A program made the position numbers and the translations under genes. A DNA stretch of 6,931 nt from positions 1 through 6,931 of the forward strand of contig JAGVLZ010000186.1 in NCBI GenBank assembly GCA_020054055.1. The letters are read 5' to 3'. Each line of letters starts with the position of its first letter. Position 1 is the first letter of the stretch. The notes beneath the pieces are model-generated. The model saw only the letters and a list, made by a program, of their open reading frames with translations, had not been told where the DNA came from and did not search any database. Shown here in pieces: positions 1 through 5,647 of the stretch. This DNA is from Phycisphaerales bacterium (lineage in GTDB: Bacteria > Planctomycetota > Phycisphaerae > Phycisphaerales > UBA1924).

Positions 1-203
1 AACCGGCGCTCCGTCACGCGAAGCACGAGCGAACGCCGCGCTTCCAGCACCTCCGCGATCAACACCGCTCCCTTGCCGTCGATCACTCGCACCACCTCGC
101 CCGGCCCGAGCCGCTTGGAACGGAGCGCGTGGCTCGCTTCATCGCCCTCAATTGAGAGCCGTTCGTCGTGTGGGGGAAGATCGGATAGAAAGAGTGTGTG
201 CAA
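1..203 (-). CDS. rsmE: RsmE, 16S rRNA (uracil-N3)-methyltransferase, N-terminal part (truncated by window edge)
   Basis: Reading the minus strand from a TTG at 203-201 gives an open frame of 67 codons that continues past position 1. It begins MHTLFLSDLPPHDERLSIEG and continues with DEASHALRSKRLGPGEVVRV and IDGKG. This matches the start of the RsmE family: M-H-x-(L/F)-F, then a D-E-A-x-H-(A/L)-L-R-x-(K/R)-R-L-x-x-G-(E/D) stretch, then a (F/I)DG-G loop, together forming the small PUA-like RNA-binding domain. RsmE methylates N3 of U1498 in 16S rRNA; its SPOUT catalytic domain would lie outside the window to the left. I chose the TTG because the protein then starts exactly where the family usually does, and because AGGGAG lies upstream with about 10 nt spacing. 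No in-frame ATG is available nearby. The gene is divergent from the gene at 326. The assignment rests on the N-terminal domain only. Confidence 0.8.
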   Translation of the reverse strand, partial: MHTLFLSDLPPHDERLSIEGDEASHALRSKRLGPGEVVRVIDGKGAVLIAEVLEARRSLVLRVTERR

Positions 204-325
204 CGCTGTCCCGCTCCCTGAAAGCCGCGCCGCACGCCCGATAAGCGGGGTGACGCCGCACGCGGCTTGAGTCCGGGCGTCCCAGCGTCGATCATGCCCG
301 TGGAGCCTTTCGTCCGCAACCCCGC

Positions 326-1018
326 ATGTCTCACGCCGCCGCCAAAGCCCCGACCCAGGACCCACCGCCATCCGCGGGTGAGGCTGAGACCGCGCTTGAT
401 GGGCGAATCGACGCGCTGCTCGACGAAATCGGCGAGGCGAAGCAGGAGGTTGACGGGATAATCGCCGACACGGAGAGCGCCGAGAGCGTGGTGCCGGCGG
501 CCTCGCCCGAACTCGAAGCGTCCATCGACCGGGTGATCGAGGAAGCGCAGCGATCCTTGGGCGAGGTCGAATCGGAGCCGGCGCTGAAGGTCACAGCGGG
601 TCCGGGCGCGGTGTCACGCATCGATGATGCACTGGCCCAGAGCGCCGATCATCGCATGGCGGAGGCGGAAGCCCGCGCCGCCGCCGAGACTTCGGCACCG
701 GCGGAGCCGATCGTGGAAACCCTTGAGTCCGAGCCGGAGTTCCCACCGGCCGGAACATCGGAAGAGTCAGTCGTGGTGCCGGCGGTGGTGAGCGCTCCTC
801 CCGAGCCGCTGGAGCCGGAGGCGATTGAGGCCCAGGCCGTCCCGGCAACCGTCACGACGAACAGCGGAACCGGCGTGACTCCCGTTATCATTTCCGCGGC
901 TGGGCTTCTCGCATGGCCGATGTCGGTGTTGCCTATTGAGTTGCGCGACCTCATCGGCTGGCTCGCTCTCGTCACGCTGTTCAACGCGGCGTGTGTTTGG
1001 CTCTTCCTCCTGCTCTAA
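326..1018 (+). CDS. Acidic Ala/Pro/Glu-rich protein with hydrophobic C-terminal anchor, function unknown
   Basis: This 230-residue protein is not one I recognise. Residues 1-180 are soluble, strongly acidic and rich in Ala, Glu and Pro, and look largely disordered. Three short predicted-helical pieces within it resemble each other: RIDALLDEIGEA (about 27-38), SIDRVIEEAQRS (67-78) and RIDDALAQSADH (98-109). After a low-complexity Pro/Glu/Val segment (about 125-175) the chain becomes hydrophobic at 184-203, and then has a strong transmembrane segment at about 208-230 ending in WLFLLL. The protein is therefore probably anchored by its C-terminus with the acidic part in the cytoplasm. No cleavable signal peptide is seen. 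The ATG at 326 has no good ribosome binding site at normal distance (GGAG at 302-305 is about 20 nt away). Frame length, codon use and the coherent hydrophobic end support a real gene. It is divergent from rsmE with 122 bp between them. Confidence 0.7.
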   Translation: MSHAAAKAPTQDPPPSAGEAETALDGRIDALLDEIGEAKQEVDGIIADTESAESVVPAASPELEASIDRVIEEAQRSLGEVESEPALKVTAGPGAVSRIDDALAQSADHRMAEAEARAAAETSAPAEPIVETLESEPEFPPAGTSEESVVVPAVVSAPPEPLEPEAIEAQAVPATVTTNSGTGVTPVIISAAGLLAWPMSVLPIELRDLIGWLALVTLFNAACVWLFLLL

Positions 1019-1218
1019 CTCAACTTGCCGTTTCCACCCAGATAGGGGAAAGTTCGCCGATGCCGAGGGGTCGGTCATAGGTCGTTTTCTGCCGCTCGTT
1101 TGCTCGATCGACCCCAGACCATTCCGATGACTCATATCTGAGTTTGCGTTTTGCAAAGCCACCCACTATCGTGATTGACTTCCTACGGGTGAAGATCGTG
1201 TTCCGGGAGTTCTTTGGT

Positions 1219-1244
1219 GCTCCGGCATGGGGTTCTGCCGGGGC
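1219..1244 (+). terminator. Leader hairpin with short T tract (terminator or attenuator candidate)
   Basis: GCTCCGGCA (1219-1227) pairs with TGCCGGGGC (1236-1244), giving a 9-bp stem with one G-T pair around an 8-nt loop. TTT follows immediately (1245-1247). It lies 200 nt after the upstream gene's stop and 50 nt before the ATG at 1295. It could end readthrough from the upstream gene or act as a leader element for the downstream gene. The T tract is short, so termination is uncertain. Confidence 0.35.
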
Positions 1245-1277
1245 TTTGACGCTCGGAAACTCGAACATTGCTTCTAT

Positions 1278-1290
1278 GGAAGGGTCAGGA
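1278..1290 (+). promoter_or_regulatory. Ribosome binding site deciding the start at 1295
   Basis: GGAAGGG (1278-1284) and AGGA (1287-1290) are purine-rich Shine-Dalgarno-like sequences. AGGA ends 4 nt before the ATG at 1295. This supports a start giving MAKRSNLG rather than the in-frame ATG at 1268, which would add nine residues overlapping this site. Confidence 0.6.
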
Positions 1291-1294
1291 TTCA

Positions 1295-1693
1295 ATGGCG
1301 AAACGCAGCAACCTCGGGACACTCAGCATCGCACAACTTCAACGTGAGATCCGCAAGCGCGAGAAGCAGTCCGGCCGCGTGGTGCAGTCGCTCCAGAAGC
1401 GCCGGATGAAGGTGCTGGCGAAACTCGCCGACCTCGACGCGGAGATCGCGCGGCACGGCGGGAGCATCCGCGGCGGCAAGGGCCGCACCCGCCCCGTGAA
1501 CGACGCGAACCTCGCGGACTCGCTCGTCGCCGTGCTTAAAAACACGGTGATGAATGTCACGGGAGTCGCGATGCAGGTGCAGAAGGCCGGCTACCGCACC
1601 ACCAGCCCGAACTTCCGCACGATCGTCAACCAGACGCTCATCAAGGACTCGCGCTTCAAGCGCGTCGGGCGCGGCAAGTACACCGTGAAGTAA
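1295..1693 (+). CDS. Small basic protein with helical N-terminus and winged-helix-like C-terminus
   Basis: The 132-residue product starts MAKRSNLGTLSIAQLQREIR. Residues 10-55 are very basic and heptad-like, probably a helical hairpin or coiled coil. A Gly/Arg linker (about 55-66) follows. Residues 72-132 contain L-A-D-S-L-V-A-V-L, then MNVTGVAMQVQKAGYRTTS, then NFRTIVNQTLIKDSRFKRVG, and end RGKYTVK. The second half has the layout of HARE-HTH/winged-helix domains: a helix ending in VL, a segment for modification or pairing, a second helix before GY-(R/K)-T-x-S, a recognition-type helix around NQTL, then a D-x-RF-x-RVGRGKY beta wing. A role in binding DNA or RNA is inferred from the fold pattern and high charge, not shown. 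It is monocistronic, convergent with the MFS gene, and followed by a terminator-like hairpin. Similar proteins are common in planctomycetes as far as I know, usually labelled hypothetical. Confidence 0.8.
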   Translation: MAKRSNLGTLSIAQLQREIRKREKQSGRVVQSLQKRRMKVLAKLADLDAEIARHGGSIRGGKGRTRPVNDANLADSLVAVLKNTVMNVTGVAMQVQKAGYRTTSPNFRTIVNQTLIKDSRFKRVGRGKYTVK

Positions 1694-1721
1694 TCCCTCA
1701 CGGATCGCCGTGCAACATTCG

Positions 1722-1748
1722 CAAGGCGGCGCTGCCGCCGCGTTGTTT
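1722..1748 (+). terminator. Terminator-like hairpin between convergent genes
   Basis: GGCGGC (1725-1730) and GCCGCC (1734-1739) form a perfect 6-bp stem with a GCT loop. CAA (1722-1724) can pair with TTG (1743-1745) across a 3-nt bulge, and the plus strand continues TTGTTTC. It sits 31 nt after the stop of the 132-aa gene and just before the convergent stop at 1752. It probably serves the plus-strand gene, since the minus strand lacks a T tract after the stem. Confidence 0.45.
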
Positions 1749-1751
1749 CAT

Positions 1752-3110
1752 TCAGTCGCGCGCGGGCCTGGCGCGCGTCCGGTGCCGCGTGTCGCGGTAC
1801 AGCGAGACGAACATCCACGCCCCCCAGACGCTGAGGGCCGCGAGCACGAAGAAGGTCCACGGGCCCAGCCCCGGCCCGTCGGCGCTCAAGCCGAACCATC
1901 GCGGGTCGAGGCTCGCATACATCCATGTGCCGACGAAGGGGGCGAAGATGCCGCGGACTCCGGTGAGGGTGACGTGGATCGCCATGTAACTGGCGGCCTC
2001 CTCGCGCCGCGCGAAATCGTGGTGCCCCAGTTCCCACGCGAGAAGACCGCCGCCGAAGGCAACGCCCAGCACAACACGCGACGCATAAAGAACCACGAGG
2101 CTTTCGGTCAGGAACGAGATCGCGATCAGCGCGTTCGCCAGCACGAAGACCCACGAGTGGTAGGAGCGGAAGCGGACGATGTGCATCCGGTCCAGCAGGC
2201 GCCCCCACATGGGCACGACGAGCACCGGGATGAGAATCGGGATGACGCGAGTCAGGAGCATCGACTGCGTCCACTGGAGCTCGAAGTGGTCCTTGAGCGC
2301 GAGGATGAAGATGGGCACCGCGGCCAAGTTCGGCGCGCCGAGCATGAACTGGGCGGACATGAAGCGGCGGTACTCGCGGTCGCGCTTGAGGATCTTCCAC
2401 ATGGCGCGGGGGGAGGCTCCGGCTGCGCCGTCGGCGGTGCGTTCGCGTTCCGCTTTCATCTGGGCCGATCGTCCGCGCCAGCGCACTCGCGAGAAGACCC
2501 GCGCCCCCATCAGCGCGACGATTGCCGCGAGGAGGTAGATGGCGCGGAAGGCGTGGCCGTGCAGCCATTCGAGGCCGACCACGCGGAGATGTTCCGGCTT
2601 AATGTCCATCGAGAGGGCGACGGAGAGCCCCGTCAGCGCGATGACGAACGTGGCGGCGACGGTGAGGCGGCCGGTCGCGAGGCCGCGCGAATCGCGCGGG
2701 TAGTTGGCGCGCCAGATGTCGGTGCGTGCGTTGATGATGCCGGTGATGAAGATACGCCCGAGGATCGTGAGCGCCACGAGCATGCCGATGCCCGTGTCGC
2801 TGAAGGGGGATGCGGCGAGCGCGAGGACGCAGGCGATGACGCAGAACTGGAGGAAGTTGGCGGAGCGGACGCGGTCTGTGCCGTGGAGCCATCGCGCCCA
2901 CAGGAAACTCGTCACATTCGCGAAGGCGTCCGACGCGGCGATGATCGTGATGACCCACGGCCCGGCGTGAAAGGCCTTGTCGGCCAGCACCCCCAAGACG
3001 TTGACATCCACGCAGGCGAGGCCGGCGGCCATCAGGGCGACGCTGACGATCTCGTGGCGAAAGTTCCGCTGCGACATCACCGGGAGGTTGGGGCGGAGGC
3101 GCTGGAGCAT
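1752..3110 (-). CDS. Major facilitator superfamily (MFS) transporter, substrate unknown
   Basis: The 452-residue protein has the hydrophobic pattern and length of a 12-TM MFS carrier. Membrane segments are visible at about 20-42, 50-70, 85-102, 107-127, 148-167, 187-206, then after a charged central loop (207-250) at about 253-272, 283-300, 318-334, 338-360, 375-398 and 416-437. GRLLDRMHIVRFR (about 303-315) resembles the MFS motif A repeat in the second half. The loop RANYPRDSRGLATGRL (134-149) between segments 4 and 5 is characteristic of a planctomycete MFS subgroup I have seen, for which no substrate is established. Two starts are possible: ATG at 3110, or ATG at 3077 (MSQRNFRHE), which would put Met just before the first helix. 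Neither has a strong ribosome binding site. The gene is convergent with the 132-aa gene, and its 5' end is 39 bp from the hairpin element at 3149. The large plus-strand frame opposite it (1710-3224) is antisense noise. Confidence 0.88.
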   Translation of the reverse strand: MLQRLRPNLPVMSQRNFRHEIVSVALMAAGLACVDVNVLGVLADKAFHAGPWVITIIAASDAFANVTSFLWARWLHGTDRVRSANFLQFCVIACVLALAASPFSDTGIGMLVALTILGRIFITGIINARTDIWRANYPRDSRGLATGRLTVAATFVIALTGLSVALSMDIKPEHLRVVGLEWLHGHAFRAIYLLAAIVALMGARVFSRVRWRGRSAQMKAERERTADGAAGASPRAMWKILKRDREYRRFMSAQFMLGAPNLAAVPIFILALKDHFELQWTQSMLLTRVIPILIPVLVVPMWGRLLDRMHIVRFRSYHSWVFVLANALIAISFLTESLVVLYASRVVLGVAFGGGLLAWELGHHDFARREEAASYMAIHVTLTGVRGIFAPFVGTWMYASLDPRWFGLSADGPGLGPWTFFVLAALSVWGAWMFVSLYRDTRHRTRARPARD

Positions 3111-3151
3111 TCACCGAGAGAGTATGGGAATGTCGGCACGCCCATCCGAAC

Positions 3152-3240
3152 GCCCGTGGAACGGGCACGCGATGGTTGCCAGATGCGGAGCATCTGGATA
3201 GCGTCGATAGGCTTACTTCTCTGAAGCCCATGAAATTGGC
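3152..3240 (-). repeat. Left-arm REP hairpins of the short element
   Basis: Three hairpins lie in a row: GCCCGT/ACGGGC (3152-3166), CCAGATGC/GCATCTGG (3179-3197) and the decayed GCCCA/TTGGC (3226-3240). The first is followed by ACGC then GATGG (3171-3175), the spacing seen at nearly all copies. The third has lost one stem pair (TTGGC in place of TGGGC) and has no GATGG after it. It lies at the junction where the transposase gene is missing. Confidence 0.8.
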
Positions 3241-3251
3241 GGGCATGGCAT

Positions 3252-3348
3252 TCTCCATCGGCCGCCCATTTCATGGGCTTTGGAATGGCAATCGCCTGAT
3301 CCAGACGCTCGCGCGTCTGGCAACCATCAGCGGCCCATTTCATGGGCC
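3252..3348 (+). repeat. Right-arm REP hairpins of the short element
   Basis: CCATC-N4-GCCCATTTCATGGGC occurs at 3255-3278 and again, with stem extended by one pair, at 3324-3348. Between them is CCAGACGC/GCGTCTGG (3301-3320). This is the left arm in reverse orientation, with the same order of elements. Confidence 0.8.
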
Positions 3349-3357
3349 GACAACGGA

Positions 3358-4929
3358 CTACGGACACGCCGCGTTGAAGTTGGCCAGCACCGATGTCACG
3401 TCGCTAAAGTTCACCATGCCGTTGCAGTCTGCGTCGCCAGCGTCTTGCATGCACGCGGTGGTGGTCGCGCCGAAGTTGGCGAGCACGCTGGTGACGTCCG
3501 CGAAGTTGACGCCGCCCATGCCGTCGGCGTTGCCGGGGCAGCAAATCGCCGGCGCAAGGCACCCGCCGAGCGAGAGAATCCAGACCGCGCCGCGGCCCGA
3601 TCCGCCGTCATCGTCGAAATTCGCCCCGACTGCGAAGTCGGGAATGCAATCGCCGTTGAGATCGCCCAAATTGGCCACACTGGTGCCGAATCGGTCGTCG
3701 TTGTCCAATACGCCGTTGAATCCGCCGGCGGTGTCGGAGATCTTCTGCTCGGCTCTTGCCGTGCCGTCGGCGTTCATGAAGAGAACCCAGACCGCGCCTC
3801 GCTCGGCGCCTCCATCGTCGTCAAGGAACGCCCCGACAATGAGATCTGGGAGGCCGTCGCCATCGAGGTCACTCCGGCCAGCCGTATAGATGCCGAACTC
3901 ATCGCTGTTGTCCAGCACACCGTTGAATCCGCCGGCAGTGTCGGAGATCTTCTGCTCGGCTCTCACCGTACCGTCGGAGTTTAGGAACAAGATCCAGACC
4001 GCGCCGCGGTCAGCCCCGCCGTCGTCGTCGAGATATGCCCCGACGGCGACATCGGGCACTCCGTCCCCGTCAAGGTCGCCCATGCCAGCGACGCTGCGGC
4101 CGAAGAGGTCGCTGTTGTCTAATACTCCATTGAAGCCGCCAGCGGTGTCAGAGGTTTTCTGGTGCGCCCTCACCGTTCCGTCTGCGTTCATGAAGAGAAC
4201 CCAGACCGCGCCGCGATCCGTCCCTCCGTCGTCGTCGAGAAAAGCCCCGACAGCGATGTCGGTGATGCCATCGCCGTCGAGGTCGCCCAGGCCGGCGACG
4301 TTAATGCCGAAGATATCGCCGTTGTCCAGCACGCCGTCGAAGCCGCCCGCTGTGTCGGATATCTTCTGCTCGGCTCGCACGGTGCCATTCGAGTTCATGA
4401 AGAGAATCCAGACCGCGCCGCGATTCGTCCCCCCATCGTCGTCCCGACCGGCCCCGACGGCGAGGTCGGGGACGCCGTCTCCGTCGAGGTCGCCAAGACT
4501 ACCGACGCTAACGCCGAATCGGTCGTCGTCGTCCAACACACCGTCGAATCCGCCGATCGTGTCGGAGACCTTCTGTTCCGTCCGCACCGTGCCGTCCACG
4601 TTCATGAAGAGAATCCAGACCGCGCCGCGATCCGTCCCGCCGTCGTCATCGAGTGTCGCCCCGACGGCGAGGTCGGGGACGCCGTCGCCGTCCAGGTCGC
4701 CCAGATTGGCAACGCTCTCGCCAAACCAGTCTTCGTTTTCCAGCACACCGTTGAAGCCGCCGGAGGTGTCGGAAATCTTGGCCTCGCCCACGACCATCCC
4801 CGCGTTCGGGCAGTTCGGCGGCCCGGCTTGGGCGACACCTGACAAGAGAGACAGAAAAGCGCTTGCCAAGGCGGAAGGAGCCATCCGGAATCCAGGGGCA
4901 TTCACAAGTCGGCTCGCGCGCAACTTCAT
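3358..4929 (-). CDS. Secreted FG-GAP repeat protein with dockerin-like C-terminus
   Basis: The 523-residue protein starts MKLRASRLVN and has a signal peptide with a hydrophobic core at about 17-33, with likely cleavage after AQA at residue 35. Six tandem 69-residue repeats follow at 49-117, 118-186, 187-255, 256-324, 325-393 and a shortened one at 394-456. Each reads roughly (E/H)QK-SDT-GGF-GVL-N-D-FG, then GDLDGDGVPDLAVGA, then DDDGG, then RGAVWILFMN. The DxDGDGxxD loop is the calcium-binding site of FG-GAP/integrin-alpha type beta-propeller blades, so a calcium-stabilised propeller at the cell surface or outside is likely. The tail (466-523) holds two half-repeats, GNADGMGG-VNFADVTSVLANFG and GDADCNGM-VNFSDVTSVLANF, resembling planctomycete dockerin type I domains, with several Cys around them. 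The ATG at 4929 is chosen over 4995 because AAGGAGAG lies 6 nt upstream and the signal peptide then starts properly. Repeat 5 has GRSDLDGDGLPDLI and repeat 6 DLNGDCIPD, departures from the consensus. Partner and ligand are unknown. Confidence 0.9.
   Translation of the reverse strand: MKLRASRLVNAPGFRMAPSALASAFLSLLSGVAQAGPPNCPNAGMVVGEAKISDTSGGFNGVLENEDWFGESVANLGDLDGDGVPDLAVGATLDDDGGTDRGAVWILFMNVDGTVRTEQKVSDTIGGFDGVLDDDDRFGVSVGSLGDLDGDGVPDLAVGAGRDDDGGTNRGAVWILFMNSNGTVRAEQKISDTAGGFDGVLDNGDIFGINVAGLGDLDGDGITDIAVGAFLDDDGGTDRGAVWVLFMNADGTVRAHQKTSDTAGGFNGVLDNSDLFGRSVAGMGDLDGDGVPDVAVGAYLDDDGGADRGAVWILFLNSDGTVRAEQKISDTAGGFNGVLDNSDEFGIYTAGRSDLDGDGLPDLIVGAFLDDDGGAERGAVWVLFMNADGTARAEQKISDTAGGFNGVLDNDDRFGTSVANLGDLNGDCIPDFAVGANFDDDGGSGRGAVWILSLGGCLAPAICCPGNADGMGGVNFADVTSVLANFGATTTACMQDAGDADCNGMVNFSDVTSVLANFNAACP
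3361..3534 (-). other. Dockerin-like domain coding segment
   Basis: Residues 466-523 of the FG-GAP protein form two half-repeats with a shared VNF-(A/S)-DVTSVLANF core. The second keeps G-D-A-D-C-N-G-M-V-N-F-S-D, close to the calcium-loop spacing of type I dockerins. The first has lost the opening Asp (GNADG). In Phycisphaerae this tail is found on many secreted proteins. Whether it binds a cohesin there is not established, and it may instead be a sorting or attachment module. Confidence 0.75.
3562..4785 (-). repeat. Six 207-bp tandem coding repeats
   Basis: Units run, on the minus strand, at 4785-4579, 4578-4372, 4371-4165, 4164-3958, 3957-3751 and 3750-3562 (last one 189 bp). Each encodes one FG-GAP blade of 69 residues with no linker. 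Period is constant with no internal insertions or deletions, which suggests amplification of one unit. Stretches such as those coding GAVWILFMN and DDDGG are nearly identical between units, while the middle of each has diverged. Confidence 0.88.
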
Positions 4930-4935
4930 TGTTGT

Positions 4936-4943
4936 CTCTCCTT
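4936..4943 (-). promoter_or_regulatory. Ribosome binding site of the FG-GAP gene
   Basis: The minus strand reads AAGGAGAG, ending 6 nt before the ATG at 4929. This is the best Shine-Dalgarno sequence in the window, and it fixes the start at the signal peptide Met rather than the upstream in-frame ATG at 4995. Confidence 0.75.
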
Positions 4944-5012
4944 CTTCAGATTCGCTGTTGCTCGGTGTCGGCCCGGTTCCCACGCGTCGGCCCACGAGTG
5001 GGCAGCGTTCCT

Positions 5013-5040
5013 AATCTACAAGACAAATGCGAGGAGGCAA
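5013..5040 (-). promoter_or_regulatory. Candidate sigma-70-type promoter of the FG-GAP gene
   Basis: On the minus strand TTGCCT (5040-5035) and TAGATT (5018-5013) are separated by 16 bp, each matching four of six consensus bases. The predicted start near 5006 would give a leader of about 76 nt. The surrounding bases are AT-richer than the coding regions. The call is by pattern only. Confidence 0.3.
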
Positions 5041-5080
5041 GAGAAATCGGCAGAATTTGGACGGCATTCCCGGCTCAAAC

Positions 5081-5170
5081 GCCCGTGGAACGGGCACGCG
5101 ATGGTTGCCAGACGCGCGAGCGTCTGGATGGGGTGATTAGGCTTCCCTCTCCGAAGCCCATGAAATGGGC
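5081..5170 (-). repeat. Left-arm REP hairpins of the RAYT element
   Basis: Three hairpins are at 5081-5095, 5108-5127 and 5156-5170. GATGG follows the first and third after exactly 4 nt (5100-5104 and 5175-5179). All stems are perfect here, including the third, which is decayed in the short element. Confidence 0.82.
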
Positions 5171-5182
5171 GAGCGATGGGGA

Positions 5183-5635
5183 TCACTCGAACACATACGC
5201 TTGCTCAAACTCGACGCCATGCTTACGCAGCAGCAATAAAAACTCCTCTTGAAACGTCATCGTCTTGTGATGCTCGGGTTGCTTCCGGATATACGCCTCA
5301 ACTTCCTCCACCGCGGAGCGACTGACGGTGAATCCGCCGTAGCCGCGTTGCCATCCGAAGCCGGCGAGGTTCGGGAATGTCTCATGGACCCAGCGTGATG
5401 AGCGAGCCTTGACTTCGCGAGCGAGAACCGAGTTCGCCAGGTCCGGCGGATAGCGAACGAGCAAGTGGGCATGATCCGGCATCCCATTGCCGGCGATGAG
5501 TTGGCCGCCGAGGACTTTCGCGATGCCGCCCATGAACGCGTAGAGCCGTTCGTGGATGGTTGAGGAGATGAGAGGTTCGCGGCCCTTCGTGCTGAAGACG
5601 AGGTGGTAGTAGTTCTGGGTCCATGATGAGGGCAT
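5183..5635 (-). CDS. REP-associated tyrosine transposase (RAYT), Y1/HUH, IS200-like
   Basis: The 150-residue protein begins MPSSWTQNYYHLVFSTKGRE, the usual opening of Y1 transposases of the IS200/TnpA_REP type. Motifs in order: NYYHLVFSTK (8-17), MPDHAHLLV with the HUH pair H55-A-H57 that binds the metal ion, GWQRGYGGFTVS (94-105), and EAYIRKQPEHHK, where Y115 is the expected catalytic tyrosine that attaches to the DNA 5' end. It ends with TFQEEFLLLLRKHGVEFEQA and YVFE. All catalytic residues are present and length is normal, so it looks intact. Enzymes of this family cut and rejoin single-stranded DNA at hairpin-associated sites, here presumably the REP arms around the gene. The ATG at 5635 is chosen over 5647 because GGAG sits 6 nt upstream and family members start MPS. 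The start region lies in the conserved right arm. Confidence 0.92.
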   Translation of the reverse strand: MPSSWTQNYYHLVFSTKGREPLISSTIHERLYAFMGGIAKVLGGQLIAGNGMPDHAHLLVRYPPDLANSVLAREVKARSSRWVHETFPNLAGFGWQRGYGGFTVSRSAVEEVEAYIRKQPEHHKTMTFQEEFLLLLRKHGVEFEQAYVFE

Positions 5636-5638
5636 GGC

Positions 5639-5647
5639 ATTCTCCAT
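5639..5647 (-). promoter_or_regulatory. Ribosome binding site of the RAYT inside the conserved arm
   Basis: On the minus strand the sequence reads ATGGAGAATGCC before the ATG at 5635, with GGAG 6 nt upstream. The same sequence, including the ATG and the next codon, is kept in the short element at 3241-3256. Confidence 0.7.

Larger units (their letters stand above)
1019..1294. other. Non-coding stretch between the two plus-strand genes
   Basis: No convincing gene is present in these 276 bases. They are visibly less GC-rich than the flanking genes. The minus-strand open frame across them (1020-1322) runs antisense into the start of the gene at 1295 and has no recognisable features. A TTGACT at 1175-1180 resembles a -35 box, but there is no convincing -10 at the right distance. 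The only clear structure is the hairpin at 1219-1244, listed separately. The region probably holds the promoter and leader of the gene at 1295. Confidence 0.5.
3149..3350. mobile_element. Non-autonomous REP/RAYT element (REPIN- or MITE-like), 202 bp
   Basis: This intergenic block consists of a left arm (3149-3240) and a right arm (3241-3350). Each matches the corresponding arm of the transposase-bearing element at 5078-5745 nearly base for base. Six hairpins are visible: 3152-3166 (GCCCGT-GGA-ACGGGC), 3179-3197 (CCAGATGC-GGA-GCATCTGG), 3226-3240 (degenerate GCCCATGAAATTGGC), 3264-3278 (GCCCATTTCATGGGC), 3301-3320 (CCAGACGC-TCGC-GCGTCTGG) and 3332-3348 (GGCCCATTTCATGGGCC). The arms are in inverted orientation, so the whole is a long imperfect palindrome. 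Boundaries come from where similarity to the other copy stops on both sides. On the minus strand, 3241-3257 still reads ATGGAGAATGCCATGCCC, the ribosome binding site and start of the transposase, with no transposase following. It lies between the MFS 5' end and the FG-GAP stop codon (8 bp away), and may also act as a terminator for the latter. Confidence 0.85.

Noticed and set aside
83..334. 83-codon minus-strand frame at the left edge
   Set aside because: It is out of frame with the RsmE reading that matches a known family, and has no recognisable features.
1143..1157. TTTGC...GCAAA inverted repeat as an operator
   Set aside because: Only five paired bases in an AT-rich spot, with no second copy and no nearby promoter that I can place.
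1020..1322. 100-codon minus-strand frame over the leader region
   Set aside because: No family resemblance, and it overlaps the start of the 132-aa gene on the other strand. The region is better read as non-coding.
1710..3224. 504-codon open frame on the plus strand across the MFS gene
   Set aside because: It is the exact antisense of a well-supported MFS gene. Its product is rich in His, Arg, Glu and Asp without domains, as expected from the shadow of a GC-rich hydrophobic gene.
2599..3258. Minus-strand frame starting MENAMPANF from the short element into the MFS gene
   Set aside because: It begins at the left-over transposase start but then runs out of frame through the element and the MFS gene. 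It is an artefact of the deletion, with no transposase motifs.
3152..3348. CRISPR-like appearance of repeated palindromes
   Set aside because: The repeats are inverted rather than direct, the spacers themselves are conserved between the two elements, and the lengths are irregular. This is a REP pattern.
3890..5014. 374-codon plus-strand frame (and those at 3280-3984 and 4162-4842) across the FG-GAP gene
   Set aside because: They mirror the repeats of the minus-strand gene (for example repeated IQTAPRSAPPSS). They have no independent features; the signal peptide, repeats and ribosome binding site support the minus strand.
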